DNA of 36,680 nt from an uncultured bacterium. Its GTDB lineage: Bacteria; Bacillota; Clostridia; Oscillospirales; Acutalibacteraceae. The position numbers and the translations under genes were made by a program. The notes beneath the pieces were generated by a model. The model ran no database searches. It was not told the origin of the DNA and saw nothing but the letters and a program-made list of their open reading frames with translations. This document shows, piece after piece, positions 24,246-31,985 of this stretch. Numbering within the stretch: position 1 is the first letter of the stretch; the number at the start of each line of letters is the position of its first letter. The stretch is from the NCBI GenBank assembly GCA_905215105.1, contig CAJMOI010000006.1:1-36680 (forward strand), given 5' to 3'.

Positions 24246-24608
24246 TTATATGGCGTTGCTTTTATGGGCGGAATTGGACGTAGAGGATTTTCCTTTTCGA
24301 TTGATTTTAATAAAAGCCCGTCCCTGTTCCAGATATAGCTCCCGCTGTTCCTCCGAAAGAGATCGGAAAATCCGGAGAAGCTCGCTTTCACCCGGAACAG
24401 AATGGCTGTTTGCGGAATAGTCCAGCAGATAGTCCATAGACACTTGAAAATATCCGGCAATACGTTTCAGGGTTGCAATATCCGGCTCGCTGGTTCCCTG
24501 TACATAACCGCCCAGCGTGGAAGGGGACAGGTTTAAAGCAGCGGCCAATTGTTTTTGGGTGATCTCACGTTCTTCTATCAGGTTCCGCAGGGTTTCTCCG
24601 ATGGTCAT
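24246..24608 (-). CDS. XRE-family (Cro/CI-type) transcriptional regulator
   Basis: 120 residues from ATG 24608, with AAGGAGC nine bases upstream. Residues 3-60 form a typical HTH_3 domain: IGETLRNLIEEREITQKQLA, then the recognition helix in LSPSTLGGYVQG, then PDIATLKRIAGYFQVSMDYLL. The rest is a short helical stretch with a Lys/Ser-rich tail and no ligand domain that I recognise. It is divergent from the ABC exporter operon at 24926, with a shared 317-base region. Two identical-format inverted repeats at that operon's promoter are the best candidate for its binding sites, so it probably represses the exporter and perhaps itself. Confidence 0.88.
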   Translation of the reverse strand: MTIGETLRNLIEEREITQKQLAAALNLSPSTLGGYVQGTSEPDIATLKRIAGYFQVSMDYLLDYSANSHSVPGESELLRIFRSLSEEQRELYLEQGRAFIKINRKGKSSTSNSAHKSNAI

Positions 24609-24663
24609 AGTCTCAGCTCCTTCTGATTCATTGTAAATAGAATGAGCGGAATTTTCGGTTTAA

Positions 24664-24678
24664 AACGAGATAATCGTT
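24664..24678. promoter_or_regulatory. Putative XRE operator 1
   Basis: Inverted repeat AACG-N7-CGTT (15 bases; inner ACGA/TCGT also symmetrical). It overlaps the first two bases of the -35 of the natAB promoter. Confidence 0.6.
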
Positions 24679-24705
24679 GACAAACGAAAAAGGCGTTGGT
24701 AGAAT
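24677..24705 (+). promoter_or_regulatory. Promoter of the natAB-like exporter operon
   Basis: Perfect TTGACA (24677-24682), 17-base spacer and TAGAAT (24700-24705). A start near 24712 leaves a leader of about 210 bases before the ABC gene; the leader shows no structure I recognise. Confidence 0.82.
24683..24697. promoter_or_regulatory. Putative XRE operator 2
   Basis: A second AACG-N7-CGTT repeat fills the -35/-10 spacer. Its centre is 19 bases from that of operator 1, close to two helical turns, so both sites face the same side of the DNA and would block RNA polymerase. Confidence 0.6.
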
Positions 24706-24925
24706 AAATTGAGAAATTGCAGATCAGCTGGTTATACAAATCCATTGATGACAAAACTGTTTTTACAAGAAAACCGAGAGTTTTATATAAAATTTACTTG
24801 CAGAAATAGAGAATATCCGTTATATTTTTGGTATTGGCGGAAATCAAAATGGATGCAGTAAACCGCCTTTGCAAAAATTCTGAAAAAGGAGTTCAGGCGA
24901 AAGCCTGCGAGAAAGGGTGAAAGCA

Positions 24926-25858
24926 ATGCAATTTGCAGTCGAAAACCTGCATAAGAGTTTTGGAGAAAAGCAGGTCCTGAAGGATGTGAGTTTTTCCACC
25001 GAAAGCGGAAAAGCCTTTGGTTTGTTAGGCCGCAACGGCGCCGGTAAAACCACCACCATCCGCATCATCATGGATGTGTTCCCGGCGGACAGCGGAAACG
25101 TGCTGCTGAACGGTGAACCGATGGTGCGGGAAAAAGTGAATGTGGGCTATCTGCCGGAAGAGCGCGGCCTGTATCCCAAAGTCAATATTCTGGAACAGCT
25201 GGTGTATCTGGGGAGACTTCGCGGGATGACGGCCCACGACGCCAAAGAAAACAGCATGAAATGGCTGCGGCGGCTGAGCATGGACGAATATGCCAACAAA
25301 AAGCTGGACACCCTTTCCAAAGGTAACCAGCAGAAGATTCAGCTGACGGCGGCGCTGGTATCTGACCCGGATTTTGTGATTCTGGACGAACCCTTTTCCG
25401 GTCTGGACCCGGTGAACGCCATGCTGCTGAAAGATGTGGTCCGGGAACTGATTGATTCGGGAAAAATCGTGCTCTTTTCCAGCCACCAGATGAACTATGT
25501 GGAGGAATTCTGCGATTCCATTGCCATCCTGCATCACGGAGAAATTGTCCTGTCCGGCAGTATCCGGGAGCTTCGTCACGCCAAAGGCAGAAACAATTGG
25601 CTGATTCAGACAGGGGAGACGGAAAAAGCCCTCCGATTCTGTCGGGAAAGCCTTTCCGGTCTGGTGAAAAATGTCCGCGCTGTGAAGGAAGGTGCGGCAG
25701 TGGAGCTGGTGCAGGAGGGACGGGAATCTGAGCTGTTGTCCGCAGTGGCTTCTTCCGGGCTGACAGTGGACGGCGTACAGCTGATGACCCCGACGTTGAA
25801 TGATATTTTTGTAGCTACCACGGGGGACGACGAGACAGAAGGGAGCGAAGGAAAATGA
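24926..25858 (+). CDS. ABC transporter ATP-binding protein, NatA-like
   Basis: 310 residues from ATG 24926 with AAAGG nine bases upstream; a GTG three codons earlier is possible. Walker A is GRNGAGKTT (35-43), the ABC signature LSKGNQQK (130-137), Walker B VILDEP with catalytic E155, and SSHQM holds the switch His. The NQQ signature and the C-terminal extension of about 90 residues after the nucleotide-binding domain are typical of NatA and related ABC-2 exporters. It hydrolyses ATP in the cytoplasm to power the permease encoded next, with which it overlaps by four bases (ATGA). The substrate could be sodium, a drug or a peptide; the sequence does not decide. Confidence 0.9.
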   Translation: MQFAVENLHKSFGEKQVLKDVSFSTESGKAFGLLGRNGAGKTTTIRIIMDVFPADSGNVLLNGEPMVREKVNVGYLPEERGLYPKVNILEQLVYLGRLRGMTAHDAKENSMKWLRRLSMDEYANKKLDTLSKGNQQKIQLTAALVSDPDFVILDEPFSGLDPVNAMLLKDVVRELIDSGKIVLFSSHQMNYVEEFCDSIAILHHGEIVLSGSIRELRHAKGRNNWLIQTGETEKALRFCRESLSGLVKNVRAVKEGAAVELVQEGRESELLSAVASSGLTVDGVQLMTPTLNDIFVATTGDDETEGSEGK

Positions 25859-27123
25859 AACAGTTTTCTGCGGTGTTCGAGTATGAACTGGGGACTTATC
25901 TGAAAAAGCGCCCCTTCCAGATTGTCACCATCCTGTTGATGGTGCTCATTGCAGTGGGGCTGACGCTGCCCCGATTTTTCGCTTCTTCTGAAGAGAATAC
26001 GACTACCGCTCTGGATGGTCAGACCATCGCTGTGATGGCCTCAGGGGAAATGGGCATGACATCTCAACAGCTTTCCGATCTGCTCAACCAGTCCATGGGG
26101 GCCGTGGACGGCGGGGAAATTTTCCAGCCCTTTTCCGGAACAAAAGAAGAACTGATGGAGAAGGTGGAGGACGAGACCTATACCAATGGACTGGTGTTTG
26201 ATTCCCTTTTACAATACACCCGCATCACCGGGACAGTGGGAATGTACGATCAGTTCTCCATGATCATGCAGGAGGTACTGCTGCAGAGCTACCGGGCCCA
26301 GTCTATGTCGGAAAGCGGCATGAGTCAGGAACAGGTACAGCAGGTGCTGTCCGCACAGGTAGAAGAAACACTGGAACAGACAGAAGCGGGAAAAAATCAG
26401 GCGAACAGCTACCTGTTTACCTATGTGCTGATTATGCTGCTGTATATGGCGATTATCTTTTACGGCCAGATGGTGGCTTCCAGTGTGGCGACGGAAAAAA
26501 GCTCCCGGGCTATGGAATTGCTCATTACGTCTGCAAAGCCTTCCAGTTTGATGTTCGGAAAGGTGTTTGGAGCGGGCTGTGCCGGACTGCTTCAGTTTGT
26601 ACTGATTCTGGGAACGGCTTACGGTGCCTATCAGATCAATGAACCCTATTATACCGGCGCCATGTCTGTGATGAAGACCCTGTTTAATCTGCCGGTGGAG
26701 ACCTTGCTGTTTGCGCTGGTGTGTTTCATTATGGGATTCTTCATCTATGCCTTTATGTTTGCTGCATTGGCCTCTCTGGTCAGCCGTCTGGAAGATCTGA
26801 GCAATGTGATTACCCCTGCAACCATGATGTTTGTGGTGGTGTTCTTCATTGTCATTGTGGCACTCAATACCGGCGAAGTGGATACCCCGCTGATGATCGC
26901 CTGTTCTTACATTCCTCTCACTTCTCCCATGGCTATGTTTGTGCGGGTCACCATGGGCCAGGTTGCTTTGTGGGAGATCATTCTTTCCGTGGTTCTGATG
27001 GCAGCGGGCGCAGTAGCTTTGGGATATCTGGGCGCTGCGATTTACCGTGTAGGCGTTTTGATGTACGGTAAACCGCCGAAGCTTTCCGGACTGGTTTCCA
27101 TGCTGAAAAACAAGCAGAACTGA
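25855..27123 (+). CDS. ABC-2 type permease, NatB-like
   Basis: 422 residues. An N-terminal membrane helix (about 22-41) is followed by an external domain of some 140 residues and then five or six helices in the second half, the ABC2_membrane_3 layout of NatB. The conserved cytoplasmic coupling segment ATEKSSRAMELLITSAKPSSLMFGK follows the second helix (two short pieces: VATEKSSRAMELL and TSAKPSSLMFGK). Its start codon overlaps the stop of the ATPase gene, so the two are translationally coupled. It should form the export channel of the pair. The operon ends at a strong terminator eight bases on. Confidence 0.9.
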   Translation: MKQFSAVFEYELGTYLKKRPFQIVTILLMVLIAVGLTLPRFFASSEENTTTALDGQTIAVMASGEMGMTSQQLSDLLNQSMGAVDGGEIFQPFSGTKEELMEKVEDETYTNGLVFDSLLQYTRITGTVGMYDQFSMIMQEVLLQSYRAQSMSESGMSQEQVQQVLSAQVEETLEQTEAGKNQANSYLFTYVLIMLLYMAIIFYGQMVASSVATEKSSRAMELLITSAKPSSLMFGKVFGAGCAGLLQFVLILGTAYGAYQINEPYYTGAMSVMKTLFNLPVETLLFALVCFIMGFFIYAFMFAALASLVSRLEDLSNVITPATMMFVVVFFIVIVALNTGEVDTPLMIACSYIPLTSPMAMFVRVTMGQVALWEIILSVVLMAAGAVALGYLGAAIYRVGVLMYGKPPKLSGLVSMLKNKQN

Positions 27124-27130
27124 ATTTATG

Positions 27131-27165
27131 TCCCCTTTCCGGTTGTTCCGGAAAGGGGATTTTTT
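27131..27165 (+). terminator. Intrinsic terminator of the natAB-like operon
   Basis: TCCCCTTTCC pairs with GGAAAGGGGA, followed by six T. Confidence 0.92.
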
Positions 27166-27464
27166 ATATGGTACAAATCTTCGACAACAGTTGTCTGAAA
27201 AGAAAAAAGGAGAAGGGAGTGAAACGGGAATTTTTCAGGCTGTACTGTGGCTTTTGACAAAGATTTTTTGTCGTTTTATGGCGAAACAGCCACCTTGCCG
27301 TTTATCTATGCCGTGCTTGCACAAACACTGGAGAAATTTGTTGTGAACTTCCAACAAATAACTATTTTTTTGTATCGGCAGGTTGCAAAAAAATGACGAA
27401 AATCCCTTGCTATTTTCCAGTTTTATGATATGATAATAATAACGGAAATTGAAATGGGAGGAAG
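27166..27464. other. Leader/promoter region of the glycogen cluster
   Basis: About 300 bases without a credible gene. Besides the promoter at 27407-27434 there is a second candidate (TTGACA at 27254-27259, 17 bases, TATGGC), which would give a leader of about 175 bases. The short open frames here have no ribosome site and no homology that I can see. Confidence 0.45.
27407..27434 (+). promoter_or_regulatory. Probable promoter of glgBCD
   Basis: TTGCTA (27407-27412), a 16-base spacer and TATGAT (27429-27434) lie about 30 bases upstream of the glgB start. The match is moderate. Confidence 0.5.
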
Positions 27465-29513
27465 ATGATAACCATGCAATCTCCACAAAAGAATGAAAAC
27501 AGCAATTTGCCCCTGTACCTGTTCCATCAGGGCACCAATTATCGGGCCTATGAGTACATGGGAATGCACAAAACAGAAAAGGACGGCAAACCCTGCATGG
27601 TATGCCGTGTCTGGGCGCCCAATGCGCAGAGAGTTTCTGTGGTCGGTGAGTTTAACAACTGGGATGATTCCGTGAATCCCATGGAAAAAATCAGCGACGG
27701 CGTCTGGGAGGCCTGGCTGGAGGAACTGCCCGCTTTCTCCCTGTACCGGTACTGCGTTGTCAGCCAATCCGGGGAAAAGCTCATGAAAAGCGATCCCTAC
27801 GCAACTCATTTTGAAACACGTCCCGGAAACAGTTCCCGCTATTATGACATCAGCGGTTATGACTGGAAGGATGCCGCATGGTACCGCCAGAAAGCCAAAA
27901 AACCCCACTATGACCAGCCGGTGAATATCTATGAGATGCACGCAGGTTCCTGGAGAAAATACAGTGACGGCAGCGTGTTCTCCTATGATAAACTGGCAGA
28001 CGAGCTCATTCCCTATGTAAAGGAAATGGGCTATACCCATGTGGAGCTGATGCCCCTGACGGAGTATCCCTTTGACGGAAGCTGGGGCTATCAGGTAATG
28101 GGCTATTTTGCACCGACTTCCCGTTATGGTGAGCCCAAAGACTTCATGTCCTTTGTGGATAAGTGCCATCAGGCCGGAATCGGCGTCATTATGGACTGGG
28201 TTCCTGCCCATTTCCCGAGAGATGCAGAGGGTCTGGCCAAATTTGACGGTACCGCCTGCTATGAGTATGCGGACCCGAGAAAGGGCGAGCACAAGGACTG
28301 GGGAACGCTGGTCTTTGACTATGGCAGAAACGAGGTCATCAGTTTCCTGACATCCAGTGCCGTTTTCTGGGTAAAGGAATACCACATCGACGGCATCCGG
28401 GTGGATGCAGTTGCGTCCATGCTGTATCTGGATTACAGCCGTAACGACGGCGAGTGGGTTCCCAACAAGGACGGCGGCCGGGAAAATCTGGAGGCTGTGG
28501 CGTTTTTACAGCGCCTGAATGAGGCGGTGTTTGACGCGGCTCCCGAAGTCATGATGATTGCTGAGGAGTCCACTGCGTGGCCCATGGTTTCCAAGCCTAC
28601 ATACTGCGGCGGTCTGGGATTCAACTACAAGTGGAATATGGGCTGGATGAACGACATGCTCCACTATATGTCTCTGGATCCGCTGTTCCGCAAGTTCAAT
28701 CACGATAATATTACTTTCTCCTTCTTCTATGCGTTTTCCGAGAACTTTATCCTGCCCATTTCTCATGACGAAGTGGTGTATGGAAAGTGCTCTCTGTTTA
28801 ATAAAATGCCCGGCGATGAGCAGATGAAATATGCCGGCGTTCGTGCGTTTATGTGCTATATGATGGCACATCCCGGCAAAAAGCTGCTGTTTATGGGCAC
28901 GGAATTCTGCCAGGCCAATGAATGGAATGTGGAAAAAGAACTGGAATGGGGTCTTCTGCAGTATCCCGAGCACCAGAAAGCACAGGCGTTTTTCAAGGCG
29001 CTGAACCACTTCTATCTGGAAACCCCTGCATTGTGGCAGGTGGACTTCTCCTGGGAGGGCTTCTCCTGGATTTCCAACGACGACTATAACCAGAGCGTCA
29101 TTGCTTTCCGCCGTATTGACAAGGACGGCAACGACCTGATTGCAGTCTGCAACTTTGTTCCCGTACAGCGGGAAAATTACTCTATCGGCATCCCCGCAGC
29201 GGGTATCTATACAGAAGTTTTCAATTCCGACAGCGTAGAGTTCGGCGGCGGCGGCGTCACCAACGGCGACACCATCCGTTCTGTGCCGGAGCCTATGCAC
29301 GGTTTTGAGGACAGCATCAGCCTGACGCTTCCGGCTATGTCGGTGCTCTATCTCAAGTGCCGCCGTCGGATTCCGCACAAGAAGGCTGTCAAGCCCCAGA
29401 AAGCGGTTGTTGCCGAAACGAAGGCAGAAACCCCGGCTCCCGCTGTGAAAGCAGTTGTGAAGCCCAAAACAAAGAAAACAAGTTCTCGAAAAAACAAGGC
29501 CGAGAAATCATAA
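27465..29513 (+). CDS. glgB: 1,4-alpha-glucan branching enzyme GlgB
   Basis: 682 residues. ATG 27465 sits only three bases after GGGAGG; ATG 27474, 12 bases after it, may be the real start. An N-terminal CBM48 domain (about 28-120, with WAPNAQRVSVVGEFNNW) precedes a GH13 barrel. Catalytic residues are the nucleophile D314 (DGIRVDAVAS), acid/base E367 (MMIAEEST) and D435 (PISHDEVVYG). The enzyme cuts alpha-1,4-glucan and reattaches chains through alpha-1,6 bonds during glycogen synthesis in the cytoplasm. The last 50 residues form an unusual Ala/Pro/Lys-rich tail (KPKTKKTSSRKNKAEKS at the end) not needed for the fold and likely disordered. It leads the glgB-glgC-glgD-glgA cluster, 21 bases before glgC. 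Confidence 0.96.
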   Translation: MITMQSPQKNENSNLPLYLFHQGTNYRAYEYMGMHKTEKDGKPCMVCRVWAPNAQRVSVVGEFNNWDDSVNPMEKISDGVWEAWLEELPAFSLYRYCVVSQSGEKLMKSDPYATHFETRPGNSSRYYDISGYDWKDAAWYRQKAKKPHYDQPVNIYEMHAGSWRKYSDGSVFSYDKLADELIPYVKEMGYTHVELMPLTEYPFDGSWGYQVMGYFAPTSRYGEPKDFMSFVDKCHQAGIGVIMDWVPAHFPRDAEGLAKFDGTACYEYADPRKGEHKDWGTLVFDYGRNEVISFLTSSAVFWVKEYHIDGIRVDAVASMLYLDYSRNDGEWVPNKDGGRENLEAVAFLQRLNEAVFDAAPEVMMIAEESTAWPMVSKPTYCGGLGFNYKWNMGWMNDMLHYMSLDPLFRKFNHDNITFSFFYAFSENFILPISHDEVVYGKCSLFNKMPGDEQMKYAGVRAFMCYMMAHPGKKLLFMGTEFCQANEWNVEKELEWGLLQYPEHQKAQAFFKALNHFYLETPALWQVDFSWEGFSWISNDDYNQSVIAFRRIDKDGNDLIAVCNFVPVQRENYSIGIPAAGIYTEVFNSDSVEFGGGGVTNGDTIRSVPEPMHGFEDSISLTLPAMSVLYLKCRRRIPHKKAVKPQKAVVAETKAETPAPAVKAVVKPKTKKTSSRKNKAEKS

Positions 29514-29534
29514 TTTCAGAGGGGGAATTCAACC

Positions 29535-30746
29535 ATGTTACCTAAGCAAGAAGTAGTGGCCATGCTGTTGGCAGGCGGACAGGGAAGCCGTCTTGGCGTC
29601 CTGACCCGTAATCTGGCCAAGCCGGCCGTGCCCTATGGCGGAAAATATCGCATTATCGATTTTCCGCTTTCCAACTGTGTGAACTCCGGTATTGAAACCG
29701 TCGGTGTTCTCACCCAGTATCAGCCGCTGGAGCTGAACGAGTATATCGGCAGCGGACAGCCCTGGGATCTGGACAGCATGTACGGCGGCGTACATGTGCT
29801 TCCGCCTTATCAGAGAGGCAAGCAGTCCGACTGGTATAAGGGCACTGCAAACGCTATCTATCAGAATATCCGTTTTATCGACCGGTATAACCCCGAATAT
29901 GTCGTGGTTCTTTCCGGTGACCACATCTATAAGATGGACTATGCCAAGATGCTGGCAGCTCATAAAGAAAAGAACGCTGCCTGCACCATCGCTGTCATCG
30001 AAGTTCCCATGTCCGAAGCTTCCCGTTTCGGCATCCTGAACACCTATGAGGACGGCACCATTTATGAATTCGACGAGAAGCCGAAGGTTCCCAAGAGCAA
30101 CAAGGCTTCCATGGGTATTTATGTCTTCACTTGGAGCAAGCTGCGCAAGTATCTGGAAGCTGACGAGGCTGATCCCGAGTCCTCCAATGACTTCGGTAAG
30201 AACGTGCTGCCCGCTATGCTGAATGCAGGGGAGAAGATGGTGGCTTATCAGTTCTCCGGCTATTGGAAAGACGTGGGAACCATCGAGAGTCTGTGGGAAT
30301 CCAATATGGACCTGCTGGATCCCAATGTTCCGCTGGATCTGAGCGACGAGAGCTGGAAGATTTATTCCCGCAACCCGGCAATGCCTCCTCATTATATCTC
30401 CAGCACCGCCAAGCTGCAGAATTCCCTGATTTCCGAAGGCTGCAACGTGTACGGCGAAGTGGACTTCTCCGTCCTGTTTGCCGGTGTTTATGTGGCACCC
30501 GGCGCAGTGGTGAAGGATTCCATTATCATGCCCGGTTCCCGCATTGAAGAGGGCGCAGTGGTTCAGTATGCCATTGTGGCAGAAAACTGTGTGGTGAGCG
30601 CGAACAGCAAGGTTGGCGCCCGTCCGGAAGATGTAGAAAACAAAGACGAATGGGGCGTTGCGGTTCTGGGCGCCGGCTGTGTACTGGAACCCGGTACGGT
30701 TGTGCCGCCCAAGGCTATGATTGACGCCGAGGAGGTGGCGAAATGA
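29535..30746 (+). CDS. glgC: Glucose-1-phosphate adenylyltransferase, catalytic subunit GlgC
   Basis: 403 residues from ATG 29535 (GAGGGGG upstream). The nucleotidyltransferase domain opens with the pyrophosphorylase signature MLLAGGQGSRLGVLT and the conserved KPAVPYGGKYRIIDFPLSN segment. LSGDHIYKMDY carries the catalytic metal Asp, and the KASMGIYVF and SGYWKDVGT motifs bind sugar phosphate. The C-terminal third is a left-handed beta helix with hexapeptide-like repeats. It makes ADP-glucose from ATP and glucose-1-phosphate, the committed step of glycogen synthesis. Its stop overlaps the glgD start (ATGA), consistent with the two products forming a hetero-oligomer, as known in Firmicutes. Confidence 0.96.
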   Translation: MLPKQEVVAMLLAGGQGSRLGVLTRNLAKPAVPYGGKYRIIDFPLSNCVNSGIETVGVLTQYQPLELNEYIGSGQPWDLDSMYGGVHVLPPYQRGKQSDWYKGTANAIYQNIRFIDRYNPEYVVVLSGDHIYKMDYAKMLAAHKEKNAACTIAVIEVPMSEASRFGILNTYEDGTIYEFDEKPKVPKSNKASMGIYVFTWSKLRKYLEADEADPESSNDFGKNVLPAMLNAGEKMVAYQFSGYWKDVGTIESLWESNMDLLDPNVPLDLSDESWKIYSRNPAMPPHYISSTAKLQNSLISEGCNVYGEVDFSVLFAGVYVAPGAVVKDSIIMPGSRIEEGAVVQYAIVAENCVVSANSKVGARPEDVENKDEWGVAVLGAGCVLEPGTVVPPKAMIDAEEVAK

Positions 30747-31861
30747 TGATCGGAAATAATGTTCTGGGAATTCTGTTTGCAAATGTCCATGACGAGCGTG
30801 TCCGCGAACTGACCGAGCACCGCACGCTGGCTTCTGTTCCCGTTGGCGGCCGTTACCGTCTGATTGACTTCCCCCTTTCCAATATGGTGAACGCCGGTAT
30901 CAACAAAGTCGGCGTCATTACCGGAAACAACTATCAGTCCCTGATGGATCATCTGGGCTCCGGTAAATCCTGGGACCTGTCCCGCAAGCGTGAAGGCCTG
31001 TACATACTGCCTCCCTTTGGCGCAGATGGCACCCAGCTGCCCAACCGGATTGGCTCTCTGGCTTCCGTTACCCGTTTCCTGCGCAACTCCAAGGAAGAGT
31101 ATGTGCTGATCAGCGACTGCGACTTCCTGTGCAATATTGATTATTCCGCAGTGTTTGCCGCTCATATTGAGAAAAAGGCAGACATCACCATGATTTACAA
31201 ATACGGCAAGGTTCCTTCCTATTCCACCAACGCCAATGTGCTGACCACCTCTCCCGACGGACGTGTGGTTGAAATGCTCATTGGTCCCAACGTGGAGGGT
31301 GAGTGTAACTATGGCATGAATATGTATGTCATGCGCCGTGAACTGCTGATGAAGCTGGTCAGCGAGTGTGTCAGCCGCAACCGCTATGACTTTGGCCGTG
31401 AGATCATTCAGCAGAACCTGAACAATCTGCGGATTTTCGGTTATGAGTTTACCGGCTACTCCACCATTGTGGGTTCCGTCAACTCCTACTTTGAGGCCAA
31501 CATGGCACTGATGCTGCCCAAGGTTCGTGAGCAGCTGTTTGATGTGAACCGTCCCATCTACACCAAGGTTCGCGACGATATGCCTGCACGGTATGGTTTG
31601 GAATGCAAGGTTGTGAACTCCCTGATTGCCGATGGCTGTGTCATCGAGGGCGAAGTGGAAAACTGTGTGATTTTCCGCGGCGTTCATGTGGGCAAAGGCG
31701 CCAAGCTGAAGAACTGCGTCATCATGCAGGACACCGTGATTGGTGCAAACAGCAACCTGAACTATGTGATCACCGATAAGGATGTTGTCATTCAGGATGA
31801 CCGCACCCTGATGGGCTTCCAGTCCTATCCGGTGTTCATCAGCAAGGGCAGTCTGGTATAA
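30743..31861 (+). CDS. glgD: Glucose-1-phosphate adenylyltransferase regulatory subunit GlgD
   Basis: 372 residues from ATG 30743 (GGAGG upstream; a second ATG follows directly). The overall fold is that of GlgC, with VPVGGRYRLIDFPLSNMVNAGI and a C-terminal beta helix. However, the N-terminal GGxGSRL signature is replaced by FANVHDERVRELTEHR, and the catalytic Asp region reads LISDCDFLCNIDY. In Firmicutes GlgD is nearly inactive alone and raises GlgC activity and affinity in the heterotetramer. A strong hairpin follows the gene, so glgA may be expressed at a different level. Confidence 0.95.
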   Translation: MMIGNNVLGILFANVHDERVRELTEHRTLASVPVGGRYRLIDFPLSNMVNAGINKVGVITGNNYQSLMDHLGSGKSWDLSRKREGLYILPPFGADGTQLPNRIGSLASVTRFLRNSKEEYVLISDCDFLCNIDYSAVFAAHIEKKADITMIYKYGKVPSYSTNANVLTTSPDGRVVEMLIGPNVEGECNYGMNMYVMRRELLMKLVSECVSRNRYDFGREIIQQNLNNLRIFGYEFTGYSTIVGSVNSYFEANMALMLPKVREQLFDVNRPIYTKVRDDMPARYGLECKVVNSLIADGCVIEGEVENCVIFRGVHVGKGAKLKNCVIMQDTVIGANSNLNYVITDKDVVIQDDRTLMGFQSYPVFISKGSLV

Positions 31862-31879
31862 ACTGTAATTTGGTGAAAA

Positions 31880-31912
31880 CGGGAAGGGCCAGCAGACTGC
31901 CGGTCCTTCCCG
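31880..31912 (+). terminator. Hairpin between glgD and glgA, weak terminator or processing site
   Basis: CGGGAAGGGCC (31880-31890) pairs with GGTCCTTCCCG (31902-31912; one G-U). The tail (ATATTTCAAAAA) is not a true T tract, so it may only attenuate transcription or set mRNA ends. Confidence 0.55.
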
Positions 31913-31985
31913 ATATTTCAAAAAGACGAATTTTTTCTGTCTGCCGGAAGGCGGGCGTTGATGATTTATGAAAGGTGTGAGACCT

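Noticed and set aside
27128..27346. A 72-codon open frame upstream of glgB
   Set aside because: It begins inside the natAB terminator, lacks a ribosome site and has no recognisable protein features.
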